From Leptospira sp. (GTDB lineage: Bacteria; Spirochaetota; Leptospiria; Leptospirales; Leptospiraceae), in contig JAPZRK010000037.1 of NCBI GenBank assembly GCA_027531445.1, positions 1-37,339 of the forward strand: a DNA stretch of 37,339 nucleotides, read 5' to 3'. Of this stretch, positions 23,745 through 31,454 are shown piece after piece; position 1 is the first letter of the stretch, and every line of letters starts with the position of its first letter. Both the position numbers and the translations under genes were made by a program. A model generated the notes under the pieces. The model searched no databases. It had not been told where the DNA came from and worked only from the letters and a program-made list of their open reading frames with translations.

Positions 23745-25236
23745 ATTCTGGTCTCATCAGTGGGAAGAGAATTGTATCACGAATGGAATGAGAATCGGTG
23801 AGTAACATAACGAGTCTGTCGATGCCGATTCCAAGCCCACCTGTAGGCGGTAAACCGTATTCTAATGCTCGTATGTAATCATCATCCATCATAAACGCTT
23901 CATCATCTCCAGCTTCTCTCTGTTTCACCTGTTCTTCAAATCTCTCCTTTTGATCAAAAGGATCGTTTAATTCCGTGAATGCATTTCCGATTTCTCGTCC
24001 TGCCACATAAGGTTCAAATCTTTCTACATACCTTGGATCATCTTCCCTAGATTTTGCGAGCGGAGATAGTTCTTTCGGAAAGTCAGTGATAAAAATTGGT
24101 TGGATCAAATTCGGTTCGACAAGTGAGCTGAAGACTTCGTCACAAACTTTCCAGATTGATACGCACCCGTCAGCATCGACCTTAACTTCTTTTGCCTTCG
24201 CCTTTGCTTCATCGAGGGATTTGATTTCACTAAAGTCTATATTAGAATATTCTTTGATGATATCAACATACTTAACTCGTTTCCATGGAGAGGAGATATC
24301 AATCATATCTTTTCCATATGCAAACTTTGTTCCTTTCCCAATCGCCTCGGCAACTGAGATCACCATTCTTTCAGTTAATGAAAGCATGGATTCCATATCG
24401 CCAAAAGCCATATAAGCTTCCATCATCGTAAACTCTGGATTGTGTTTGGTGGATATGCCTTCATTTCGAAAATTACGATTGAGTTCGAAAACACGATCCA
24501 GGCCGCCGACAATCAATCGCTTTAAATACAATTCTGGTGCAATACGTAAGAATAGGTTAAGATCCAATGTGTTGTGATGGGTAATAAATGGTCTAGCCGC
24601 GGCCCCACCTGCAATCGGTTGCATCATAGGTGTCTCTACTTCAAGAAAACCTTCATTTGTTAAAAAGTTCCGAATTTCTGAAACGATTCGAGAACGCATT
24701 TTGAATGTTTCCCTCACGCTGTCGTTTACTACCAAATCCACGTATCTCATGCGGTATCTTTGTTCGACGTCAGAAAACGCATCATAGATAACACCGTCCT
24801 TTTCTTTCACTACAGGCAATGGACGAACACATTTTGCTAACATTGTTACGGATGTAAGATGTAATGTAGTTTCACCTTTTTGAGTCTGAAAGAGCCAACC
24901 TTCGATACCGATCCAATCACCTAGATCCAAAGATTTGAATAAAGAATAGTTTTCTTCACCGAGGTCGTCCCTAGTTGCGTAGAGTTGGATGAGTCCGTCT
25001 TTGTCTTTTAAGTGAGCAAAACTTGCCTTTCCCATAACGCGTTTTGCATGGAGTCGACCGCCTAGCTTAAAAGAAATTTTTTCTGTGTTAGATGCATCGA
25101 AATTTTTTATAAGTTCCGCTGATGTCGAATTAGGAAAAAAACGCAATGGGTAAGGATTGATGCCTTTTGCTTTCCAATCTTTGATTTTTTGTATGCGCTG
25201 TTGAATCAACTCGTTTGTGTCTTTAACTTCATCCAT
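23743..25236 (-). CDS. lysS: Lysyl-tRNA synthetase, class II
   Basis: A 497-residue enzyme that charges tRNA-Lys. It has the N-terminal anticodon-binding OB-fold (GGRLHAKRVMGKASFAHLKD at about 57-77), class II motif 2 with RNFRNEGISTKHNPEFTMME, and motif 3 as GGLGIGIDRLVMLLT at the end. Length matches bacterial LysS. It abuts the upstream DUF218-like gene with no spacer, so the pair is co-transcribed. Convergent with the lipoprotein gene, from which it is separated by a hairpin. Confidence 0.97.
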   Translation of the reverse strand: MDEVKDTNELIQQRIQKIKDWKAKGINPYPLRFFPNSTSAELIKNFDASNTEKISFKLGGRLHAKRVMGKASFAHLKDKDGLIQLYATRDDLGEENYSLFKSLDLGDWIGIEGWLFQTQKGETTLHLTSVTMLAKCVRPLPVVKEKDGVIYDAFSDVEQRYRMRYVDLVVNDSVRETFKMRSRIVSEIRNFLTNEGFLEVETPMMQPIAGGAAARPFITHHNTLDLNLFLRIAPELYLKRLIVGGLDRVFELNRNFRNEGISTKHNPEFTMMEAYMAFGDMESMLSLTERMVISVAEAIGKGTKFAYGKDMIDISSPWKRVKYVDIIKEYSNIDFSEIKSLDEAKAKAKEVKVDADGCVSIWKVCDEVFSSLVEPNLIQPIFITDFPKELSPLAKSREDDPRYVERFEPYVAGREIGNAFTELNDPFDQKERFEEQVKQREAGDDEAFMMDDDYIRALEYGLPPTGGLGIGIDRLVMLLTDSHSIRDTILFPLMRPE

Positions 25237-25872
25237 TTAGATGATACCTCTGATTGAAAAATATAAATAACGAAAAAATTCGGAGATGATCTCTTTGAAA
25301 CCATCGTCAGTTAGAAACCAATTGGAAGATGTTAGTTCTGAAGGAAATGGATACGTTGAAATTTTAACAGTGAGCGAAGCTAAATTCTTTTGATAAACCA
25401 GGCTGATTCTTCTTGATTCAAATTCTTTGGTTAATAGGAGAATTGATTTCACATTGTCAGAAACAATGGTTTTAATAATGCTTTTTGCCGCTTCATCTGA
25501 ATCCCCAAATTTGGAAGGATTGATTTTCAAAAATTGTATCGATGAGGTAGGGAGATTTAATGTGACCAAAAAATTTGCGATAATAGTCTCCCTTTCCGCA
25601 ACAGTGAGAAGATTATTTTCAGCTTTATCTTCTCGTATAACGACAACCAAACGGTCAAAGGTTTTCTTCTGATGCAATACTGCGATCGCCTTCAGAAATT
25701 TTTTTGAGGGTAGGGGGTGCGCTTCTAAAATTGCAATTTCAGATTTATGGAACGGTTCACTCACTTTTAAAAAATAAGGTGCGAAAAGTAAAAATCCAAA
25801 CAGAATCGAAATGGGAAGAAGGATTCCAAAAAGGATAAGTTTGAGTCTGAAGTATAGATCAGATACTTGCAT
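25237..25872 (-). CDS. Membrane-anchored protein resembling DUF218 (YdcF/SanA/ElyC)
   Basis: A 211-residue protein with one N-terminal membrane helix (about 10-33) and a soluble domain. The soluble part has the layout of DUF218: an early strand-loop with AILEAHPLPSKKFLKA, ERETIIANFLVTLNLP, then SILLLTKEFESRRISLVY, which looks like the TS-x-H-x-x-RA region of that family, and a C-terminal EFFRYLYFSIRG. The match is weak and the usual His is replaced by Glu/Ser, so function is unproved. It immediately precedes lysS with zero bases between. Confidence 0.6.
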   Translation of the reverse strand: MQVSDLYFRLKLILFGILLPISILFGFLLFAPYFLKVSEPFHKSEIAILEAHPLPSKKFLKAIAVLHQKKTFDRLVVVIREDKAENNLLTVAERETIIANFLVTLNLPTSSIQFLKINPSKFGDSDEAAKSIIKTIVSDNVKSILLLTKEFESRRISLVYQKNLASLTVKISTYPFPSELTSSNWFLTDDGFKEIISEFFRYLYFSIRGII

Positions 25873-25931
25873 AGTATTGTGTCTACCTTACCACCGTGAG
25901 CAAGGGTCGTGACAAGAGAAAATTGATATTA

Positions 25932-25990
25932 TTGACGAAAGCCAGTCTTTTCATACCCTGGTCGAATAAACGACCTAGGTCCGAGCTCGG
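25932..25990 (+). promoter_or_regulatory. Promoter/leader region of tRNA-Leu with nested palindromes
   Basis: TTGACG at 25932-25937 is a good -35; the -10 is poor (TACCCT at about 25954-25959). Between this and the tRNA lie GGTCG-AATAAA-CGACC (25960-25975), the palindrome ACCTAGGT (25973-25980) and the palindrome CCGAGCTCGG (25981-25990), whose second half is the tRNA 5' end. These could form a leader hairpin competing with the tRNA acceptor stem, or serve in processing. Seen directly; role not known. Confidence 0.4.
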
Positions 25991-26066
25991 ATGGTGGAAT
26001 TGGTAGACACGCTACTTTGAGGTGGTAGTGCCGCAAGGTGTGGGGGTTCGAGTCCCCCTTCGAGCA
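25985..26066 (+). tRNA. tRNA-Leu(GAG)
   Basis: An 82-base class II tRNA. The acceptor stem pairs GCTCGGA (25985-25991) with TTCGAGC (26059-26065), with one G-T pair; the discriminator is A26066. The D arm has GGTGGAATTGGTAGACAC, the anticodon stem is CTACT/GGTAG with loop TTGAGGT, giving anticodon GAG at 26019-26021. The long variable arm (TGCCGCAAGGTGT region) and the T arm GGGGG-TTCGAGT-CCCCC are typical of tRNA-Leu. CCA is not encoded. It reads CUC and CUU codons. Confidence 0.95.
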
Positions 26067-26117
26067 AACACAAGTTTCACGAAAGATCCCGTAAATTAAA
26101 ATAGAGCCGACTCGAAC
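26049..26117 (+). repeat. Repeat copy A: tRNA-Leu 3' end plus trailer
   Basis: This 69-base stretch starts in the T arm of the tRNA gene and runs 51 bases beyond its 3' end to the sequence CGACTCGAAC. It recurs 196 bases downstream as copy B with about seven substitutions and a two-base insertion. Shared blocks include CGAGTCCCCCTT, GAGCAAACACAAGTTTC and CCGACTCGAAC. Copy A contains the functional tRNA end. Confidence 0.9.
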
Positions 26118-26128
26118 AGCAGATCGAC

Positions 26129-26256
26129 CAAATCGTTGCGACCATAGGAGCAATGATTTGACGAGCCGACCCGGAAGGGAGGCGACGAGAGTTGCCGTGA
26201 CTCGGCGCGTGTTTCCCTCAAGTAAGGGGGAACAGCGGAGAGGGCGAGTCCCCCTT
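26129..26256 (+). other. G+C-rich self-complementary segment, possible structured RNA or small repeat element
   Basis: Several stems are visible. CAAATCGTTGC (26129-26139) pairs with GCAATGATTTG (26150-26160) with one G-T wobble. GCCGA (26165-26169) pairs with TCGGC (26202-26206), enclosing CCC-GGAA-GGG (26170-26179) and GGCGAC-GAGA-GTTGCC (26181-26196), both with GNRA tetraloops. GTTTCCC (26211-26217) pairs with GGGGAAC (26227-26233), while AAGGGGGA (26224-26231) can instead pair with TCCCCCTT (26249-26256). From 26161 to 26250, 59 of 90 bases are G or C, far above the surroundings. No convincing protein is encoded. This may be a dispersed element or a processed RNA. Confidence 0.6.
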
Positions 26257-26315
26257 TCTGAGCAAACACAAGTTTCGCGAAACATCCCTTAAATTAGAAT
26301 AAAACCGACTCGAAC
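26245..26315 (+). repeat. Repeat copy B: diverged copy of the tRNA-Leu 3' end and trailer
   Basis: Seventy-one bases matching copy A: CGAGTCCCCCTT, then TCT in place of C, then GAGCAAACACAAGTTTC, and on to CCGACTCGAAC. The upstream match continues weakly into the T-arm 5' strand. It includes a perfect palindrome GTTTCGCGAAAC at 26272-26283 that is imperfect in copy A. The acceptor and D/anticodon parts of a tRNA are missing, so this is not a tRNA gene. Confidence 0.88.
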
Positions 26316-26336
26316 CCGAAACCCAGCTTCGATAAA

Positions 26337-27245
26337 ATGGTCGTTACCATGCCATCCAAGTCACTTATCGAAGAAAAGGTCTCTGCTTTTGTAAAGGATC
26401 CCGTAAAACTTAAAAATACAAGTGGTATCTTGTTTGATTTTATTTTCGATGCTCCGCTTGAGAAGTTGATTCCTACAATATCCGGATTACCGCCAATTTC
26501 CATTTTGGATCAATTTACCAAAAAAAAGGATCGTTTACGAACTCTTTTGAATCTTGATATATCAGCCGCCTATCCTTACCAAACGATTTCCGAAGGAATT
26601 GAACCAGAAACAGAATCTGCTATCACCGAATTTGTTGGAAGCTTAGAGGTATATCCTTCTAAAAAATTACTCGTAGATCTTTTAGGACAAAAGGCAATTC
26701 AGGACATTATCGCTAACATATTGGAAAGTGGTATCATTGAATTTAATAAAAAGACAAACCCTCTTTTTGGGATGATTCAGGCTACTGGTCTTGATAAACA
26801 GATTAAGTCCTTTATCAATTTGTTTTTACCAAATTTTTTACCTAAAATCGCTGACTTTTTACATGCAACAAGTTTCCAACCCAATAGTAGTATGCCACAT
26901 GATATTTGTTTGCTGATATTACATGCACAATTTACGGAAGTAACCTTACCAAATTCAGAACAATTGGAAAAGGCTGAGGTTGCCCTATCAAATTTGATTG
27001 ATCGACTAAAAAATGATAAAAAGTTATCGGCGACGACTTCAAATCTAATCCAACAATTGCAAAATTCATTCCTCAATTTGTATGGGAAACAAACTTTAAA
27101 AGAATTTTTAAATTTAAATGAAGTTGAGTATTCGGATTTAAAAAATAAAGGTAGCGAGTATTTAGCGGAGCAAATCCTCAATTACCATAAAAAGAATGCT
27201 ATAGATTCCCTTTTAACTTCATTGATTGAAGAAATTATGAACTAG
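26337..27245 (+). CDS. Conserved-looking hypothetical protein, 302 residues
   Basis: I do not recognise this protein. It is mostly helical and hydrophobic-patterned, with no signal peptide, clear transmembrane helix or catalytic motif. Leucine, isoleucine, lysine and asparagine are abundant, as in the rest of the genome. The N-terminal part has FDFIFDAPLEKLIPTISGLPP, the middle has EFVGSLEVYPSKKLLVDLLG, and the C-terminal third looks like a helical bundle. ATG 26337 or ATG 26349 could be the start; neither has a good ribosome site. It begins 21 bases after repeat copy B and stands alone. Length and codon use make it a real gene. Confidence 0.75.
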   Translation: MVVTMPSKSLIEEKVSAFVKDPVKLKNTSGILFDFIFDAPLEKLIPTISGLPPISILDQFTKKKDRLRTLLNLDISAAYPYQTISEGIEPETESAITEFVGSLEVYPSKKLLVDLLGQKAIQDIIANILESGIIEFNKKTNPLFGMIQATGLDKQIKSFINLFLPNFLPKIADFLHATSFQPNSSMPHDICLLILHAQFTEVTLPNSEQLEKAEVALSNLIDRLKNDKKLSATTSNLIQQLQNSFLNLYGKQTLKEFLNLNEVEYSDLKNKGSEYLAEQILNYHKKNAIDSLLTSLIEEIMN

Positions 27246-27434
27246 ATCAGATGAATTTTTTATATTGTCATATCTAATTCTTTCAAATCAGAGGCGTTTT
27301 TTTTACGAAAATACGTAACAATAAAAAATCTATAAGTTGGATTCACAATGCCTTGGAGATCAATACTTTGTGGTTTCTAATATTGAATGATCATTCTAGT
27401 TATCTTATTGGTTTAAAGCAAATGACGTTATCTT

Positions 27435-27656
27435 CTATAGTTGCTTGATTAATGACTTTAAATCGTTAATCAACGAGTAAGGCACGGGCCTGACTTCTTC
27501 AGCGAGTTTGATGGCATCTTCGATCGTGCGAGTTAACACTTGCTTTTCCGCCGCATAACCCGTTGAATGCATAGTGTTTTTGTTCTTTTTGAAAACTGTG
27601 ACTTTCGTGTCTATAATCTCGATGATCTGATTTAGATATTGAATTTTATTATCCAT
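27435..27656 (-). CDS. Small hypothetical protein, 73 residues
   Basis: A short reading frame on the minus strand, predicted entirely helical (alternating charged and hydrophobic residues, e.g. LTRTIEDAIKLAEEVRP). No signal peptide or known motif. The ribosome site is weak. The region from 27246 to 27434 before its end holds no gene or hairpin I can support. It lies alone between the 302-residue gene and chrA. The regular amphipathic pattern argues for a real gene, but it could be chance. Confidence 0.5.
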   Translation of the reverse strand: MDNKIQYLNQIIEIIDTKVTVFKKNKNTMHSTGYAAEKQVLTRTIEDAIKLAEEVRPVPYSLINDLKSLIKQL

Positions 27657-27695
27657 ATTAGATCATTTTAACATCCAATTCAGGCTAGCAACCCT

Positions 27696-27722
27696 AAATA
27701 TCAAAAAGCAAAAATATCAAAA
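27696..27722 (+). repeat. Eleven-base direct repeat upstream of chrA
   Basis: AAATATCAAAA occurs at 27696-27706 and 27712-27722, sixteen bases apart start to start, 52-78 bases before the chrA start. The spacing is about one and a half helical turns, so it may be a regulator site, but A-rich sequence makes chance likely. Confidence 0.25.
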
Positions 27723-27773
27723 TTCAAATGTTTCTGATTTGCAAATTATGATTTTGGGCAAAGAATGTTTTAA

Positions 27774-28979
27774 ATGGCAAATCAATGGAAGCAGACATTT
27801 GAAATTTTTTTTATTTTTCTAAGACTAGGATGCACTTCCTTTGGAGGACCTGTTGCCCATATAAGTTACTTCCATCAAGAATTTATAACCAAAAGAAAAT
27901 GGCTCACAAACGACGCCTACACTGAATTAGTTGCGTTAAGTCATTTTTTACCCGGACCCGCTAGTAGTCAAATCGGTATGGCACTTGGCTCCATACGTGG
28001 TGGTGTTATGGGATCACTAGCGGCTTTTTTCGGATTTACCATTCCTTCTGCGTTACTTATGGCGCTGTTAGGAGCAGGATTTTTGGAATATGGTCAGTTT
28101 TTAAACCCAGGAATCTTGAAAGGGCTTCAAATTGCCGCCGTGAGTGTAATCGTTCATGCCATCATACAAATGGGCCAAAAGCTTTGTCCTGATAAAGAGA
28201 GAGTGACACTCGCGATTCTTGCGGCAATCGGATCTAATTTGATCCAAGGAATGTTTGGTCAGGTTTTAATGATTATCATCGGCGGTGGAATCGGACTCTT
28301 ATTTTTTCGAAATGTTGATTCCCTTCCGCAGATCAGCTTCAATGCAAACATGACAAAAAAATTAGGATATTGGTATCTTAGTATCTTTCTATTCTTGTTA
28401 GTTTTCCTTCCTTTGGCCAGTACCCTTTTTTCCAATCCATTGTTTAACCTATTTGATAGATTTTATCGCATAGGTTCCCTTGTTTTTGGAGGAGGGCATG
28501 TAGTCATTGCATTATTGGAAGAGGAAATAGTTCAATCGGGATGGATCATAAGGGAAACTTTTTTGGTAGGATATGGTTTTGCACAAACTTTACCCGGGCC
28601 CTTGTTTACGATTTCAGCTTTTATAGGTGCTGTCATTTCTAAGGGAAGTTATACTTTTTTTATCGTTTTGATCTGTTTATGCGGAGCGTTTCTTCCTGGT
28701 TATCTTCTAATGATTGGTATCTTACCATTTTGGGAAAGCTTGCATAAAGTTCAGTCTACGGCATATGTGATGAAAGGTATCAGTGCTGTGGTAGTTGGAT
28801 TACTTTTTGCAGTATTTTATGATCCTATTTTTGTTTCTAGTGTGAGTGGTCGGCTTGATTTTTTTCTCGTAAGTCTTTCGTTTGTATTTCTACAATTTTG
28901 GAAATTTCCTACTTGGGGCATTGTTTTATTTTTAGTCACAATGTATGGCATCACCTCTCAACTTGGTTATCAGGTATAA
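27774..28979 (+). CDS. chrA: Chromate transporter family protein, two-domain (long-chain) ChrA
   Basis: A 401-residue membrane protein of the CHR family. Both halves carry the family motif region: the N-terminal half has LGCTSFGGPVAHISYFH and FLPGPASSQIGMALG, and the C-terminal half has SLVFGGGHVVIALLEEEIV and GYGFAQTLPGPLFTISAFIG. About ten hydrophobic segments are seen. ChrA exports chromate in proton-coupled fashion in characterised members; many homologues have other or unknown anions. Length agrees with the bidomain type. It is followed by a methyltransferase gene after five bases. Confidence 0.92.
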   Translation: MANQWKQTFEIFFIFLRLGCTSFGGPVAHISYFHQEFITKRKWLTNDAYTELVALSHFLPGPASSQIGMALGSIRGGVMGSLAAFFGFTIPSALLMALLGAGFLEYGQFLNPGILKGLQIAAVSVIVHAIIQMGQKLCPDKERVTLAILAAIGSNLIQGMFGQVLMIIIGGGIGLLFFRNVDSLPQISFNANMTKKLGYWYLSIFLFLLVFLPLASTLFSNPLFNLFDRFYRIGSLVFGGGHVVIALLEEEIVQSGWIIRETFLVGYGFAQTLPGPLFTISAFIGAVISKGSYTFFIVLICLCGAFLPGYLLMIGILPFWESLHKVQSTAYVMKGISAVVVGLLFAVFYDPIFVSSVSGRLDFFLVSLSFVFLQFWKFPTWGIVLFLVTMYGITSQLGYQV

Positions 28980-28984
28980 AAATC

Positions 28985-29647
28985 ATGTGGTTTCCATTTG
29001 GTCGAGTTAGCGGTGGAATGCGCCAAATCAGAGAAGAGCAGATCAAAGAAATTAAAGGTAGGATTCTAAAGAATCACGCTATAACTGATATTGAATTTGA
29101 CCAATTTTATCCAGAAAACATTCGATCCCTCTCGGCCATTCAATGGACCCCTTTAAAAGTCATTGATCGAAGTTTAGAACTTTTACGTTTAACCTCTAGT
29201 GATTCTGTGTTAGATGTTGGATCGGGAGTCGGAAAGTTTTGTATTTATGCAAGTATGAAGTGTGATGCAAATTTTAATGGCATCGAGAAACGAAATTCAT
29301 TGGCAGAAATATCGAACGCACTACGCATTGAATTCAATTTGAAAAATGTCCAGTTTAAATGTGGAGATATGAATTCAGTTGATTGGTACGAGCATTCCGT
29401 TTTCTATTTTTATAATCCATTTTTTGAAAGTCTACGTGGAACAGGTAGGATCGATGGAACTGTTCCGCATGGCTTAAAACCTTTTAGTAAGTCCATTCAT
29501 CAGGCCAAAGAATGTTTAAAACGCACTAAAAGCGGAACAAAGGTAATTACATTTCATAGTATGGGTGGCAAATTACCCAAAGATTTTATTTTAATCCATA
29601 AAGAATACTGCGTATCAGGAGACCTAGAATACTATATCAAACAGTAA
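28985..29647 (+). CDS. Class I SAM-dependent methyltransferase, substrate unknown
   Basis: A 220-residue protein. The SAM-binding motif I is VLDVGSGVGKFCIYAS, the acidic motif II residue is Glu in GIEKRNSL, and motif IV reads YFYNPFFE, like the NPPF/NPPY loops of N- or protein-methyltransferases. No signal or membrane segment. I start at ATG 28985, with AGGT nine bases upstream, rather than at an upstream in-frame codon inside chrA. The 3' end overlaps the convergent permease gene by 11 bases. The substrate cannot be inferred. Confidence 0.8.
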   Translation: MWFPFGRVSGGMRQIREEQIKEIKGRILKNHAITDIEFDQFYPENIRSLSAIQWTPLKVIDRSLELLRLTSSDSVLDVGSGVGKFCIYASMKCDANFNGIEKRNSLAEISNALRIEFNLKNVQFKCGDMNSVDWYEHSVFYFYNPFFESLRGTGRIDGTVPHGLKPFSKSIHQAKECLKRTKSGTKVITFHSMGGKLPKDFILIHKEYCVSGDLEYYIKQ

Positions 29648-31106
29648 AATCATGTTTTATCTTTTGATTGGTATGCGGTTTTCCAATCATTAAATAAATA
29701 AATCCAGTTAGGAATACAATGCCACTCGTTGTCAACATACCGAAATTGATAAACCATGGTTCTTCTGGCATTCTAGGCCAAACCATGTTAATCACGGCCG
29801 CCATTCCATAGAGAAGGGCGATAACATTGACAAAAACTCCCCATTTCCCTAACGAAAAACTTCCTTTGGGCTTCCATCCTTTCCACCTTGCATACAACGC
29901 ACCGATCACGACCATTTGGAACGCAATGTAAATACCAATCGAAGCAAAACTTATGATGGTGCTTACTGCGTCTTGGAGCCAATGTCCTAAACTTGCGATA
30001 AAAATCGGAATCAAACCAGATACAATTAATGCTTTGATGGGAACTTTGGTCGCTTCTGAAAGCGTACTCAATTGATTACTTCCAAGGATCATACCATCGC
30101 GAGCGAATGAAAATAGAAGTCGACTAGCGGCTGCTTGTAGGCTCAGTAAACAGGAAAGAAAAGAAATCATAACAATCGCAATCACCATCCGATAACCAAC
30201 TTCTCCTAACGAGGCTTTTAAAGTTGTAGTAACTGGATCAGCATCTTCTCCACTGATTGCCTTGGAAAGATCAGGAACAGATAAAAGTAAAGCCAAACAT
30301 ATAAAAGTTGCAGCACCGCCTCCCACGTATATTGTCATACGCATGGATTTTGGAATCGCAGTGCTTGCATTTGGTGTCTCTTCTGCCACATCTCCGCAAG
30401 CCTCGAAACCGTAATAACAAAACATAGCGGCGACCGAGGAAGCTATGAAGGCAGGTAAATAATCGACACCTGATCCAAATTCAAAGGTTTCAAACAATAT
30501 CCCAATGGATTGGGTTCTGGAAAAAATGAGTAAATATCCACCAACGACAATTGCCCCTACCAATTCACAGATGAATCCGATCATCGCTACTTTTGATAGT
30601 AGCTTTGTTCCGCTAAGATTTAGCAGAGTGGAAATCAAGATCATTGCCACAGCAATCCAAATCGATGTAGAAGCACTTGATTCAAAAGCGAGTAATTGAG
30701 ACAAAAAAGGAGCTCCACCGACTGCAACGGCGGCGACTGTTGTAAACAATGCCCACGCATAAACCCAGGCGGACATCCATGCCCATCTTGTTCCCACTAA
30801 GCGCAAACACCATGGGTAGATCCCGCCAGAAATGGGATATTGAGAAACCACTTCTCCGAATACCAAACAAACGAAAAACTGACCAATCCCCACGAGGAAA
30901 TAATTCCAAAACATAGCAGGTCCACCGGCTTGCAATGCCATGGCAAAAACAGAATATACTCCGACTACGGGAGAAAGGTAGGTAAATCCGAGTGAAAAAT
31001 TTTCCCAGAATGACATGGAACGATCAAAGTTAGATGAATAACCTAACTCTTTTAATTGTAAGGCATCTGAGTCGATTGAGTTGATTGGCTGTTTTGTGGA
31101 AGACAT
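29637..31106 (-). CDS. APC-family amino acid permease
   Basis: A 489-residue transporter with about twelve hydrophobic helices. The N-terminal signature SLGFTYLSPVVGVYSVFA, the PISGGIYPWCLRLVG stretch and GFEACGDVAEETPNAS are typical of the amino acid-choline transporter (ACT/AAT) branch of the APC superfamily. It likely imports an amino acid or amine with protons; the substrate is not readable. The next gene upstream, a YCII protein, is 19 bases away and read in the same direction, so the two may be co-transcribed. It ends inside the methyltransferase gene on the other strand. Confidence 0.9.
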   Translation of the reverse strand: MSSTKQPINSIDSDALQLKELGYSSNFDRSMSFWENFSLGFTYLSPVVGVYSVFAMALQAGGPAMFWNYFLVGIGQFFVCLVFGEVVSQYPISGGIYPWCLRLVGTRWAWMSAWVYAWALFTTVAAVAVGGAPFLSQLLAFESSASTSIWIAVAMILISTLLNLSGTKLLSKVAMIGFICELVGAIVVGGYLLIFSRTQSIGILFETFEFGSGVDYLPAFIASSVAAMFCYYGFEACGDVAEETPNASTAIPKSMRMTIYVGGGAATFICLALLLSVPDLSKAISGEDADPVTTTLKASLGEVGYRMVIAIVMISFLSCLLSLQAAASRLLFSFARDGMILGSNQLSTLSEATKVPIKALIVSGLIPIFIASLGHWLQDAVSTIISFASIGIYIAFQMVVIGALYARWKGWKPKGSFSLGKWGVFVNVIALLYGMAAVINMVWPRMPEEPWFINFGMLTTSGIVFLTGFIYLMIGKPHTNQKIKHDFTV

Positions 31107-31125
31107 AGTCGAACCTTAAATCTAA

Positions 31126-31437
31126 TTATTTCATCCAGGAATCTAACATGGGATGCCATTTGACTGGTGCCCATTCTATAATTTGGTATTCTGCAACACC
31201 TTCGATTGAAAAGGGATCTGCATCGCAAAATGCTTTCATTGCATTGCGGTTTTCCGCTCGTCCGATAAGAAGTCCACCTGTCCTCGGGTTCTGTGGTCCA
31301 GATGCAAGGAGAATCTCCTTTGCATAGCCTTCTGCCAGATACTCCCTGTGTACTTTGACAAAGGATTCTACTGTCTCAAGAGGGACTAGGTAACGAAGGA
31401 GTATTACGAATTGTTTCATAGAAAACATATTTTCCAT
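31126..31437 (-). CDS. YCII-family protein
   Basis: About 97-103 residues with the YCII (YciI-like) ferredoxin-like fold: KQFVILLRYL at the start, a VKVHREYLAEGYAKEILLASGPQNPRTGGLLIG core with the His and the Gly-rich strand, and a C-terminal IIEWAPVKW. Some members of the family are dehydrochlorinases or YCII lyases; most are uncharacterised. Starts at 31437, 31428 or 31419 are all possible. A few bases separate it from the membrane protein gene upstream. Confidence 0.85.
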   Translation of the reverse strand: MENMFSMKQFVILLRYLVPLETVESFVKVHREYLAEGYAKEILLASGPQNPRTGGLLIGRAENRNAMKAFCDADPFSIEGVAEYQIIEWAPVKWHPMLDSWMK

Positions 31438-31454
31438 TAAAATTACAGTGTAAA

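Noticed and set aside
25929..26285. A 118-codon minus-strand frame running across the tRNA gene and the repeats
   Set aside because: It reads antisense through a functional tRNA and through both repeat copies; its repeated peptide stretch (RETCVCS) is only the repeat translated twice. Not a gene.
26245..26315. Second tRNA gene
   Set aside because: Only a T-arm fragment and trailer are present; there is no acceptor 5' strand, D arm or anticodon arm.
26777..27181. A 134-codon minus-strand frame opposite the 302-residue gene
   Set aside because: Cysteine- and serine-rich translation typical of an antisense shadow; the plus-strand frame is longer and better patterned.
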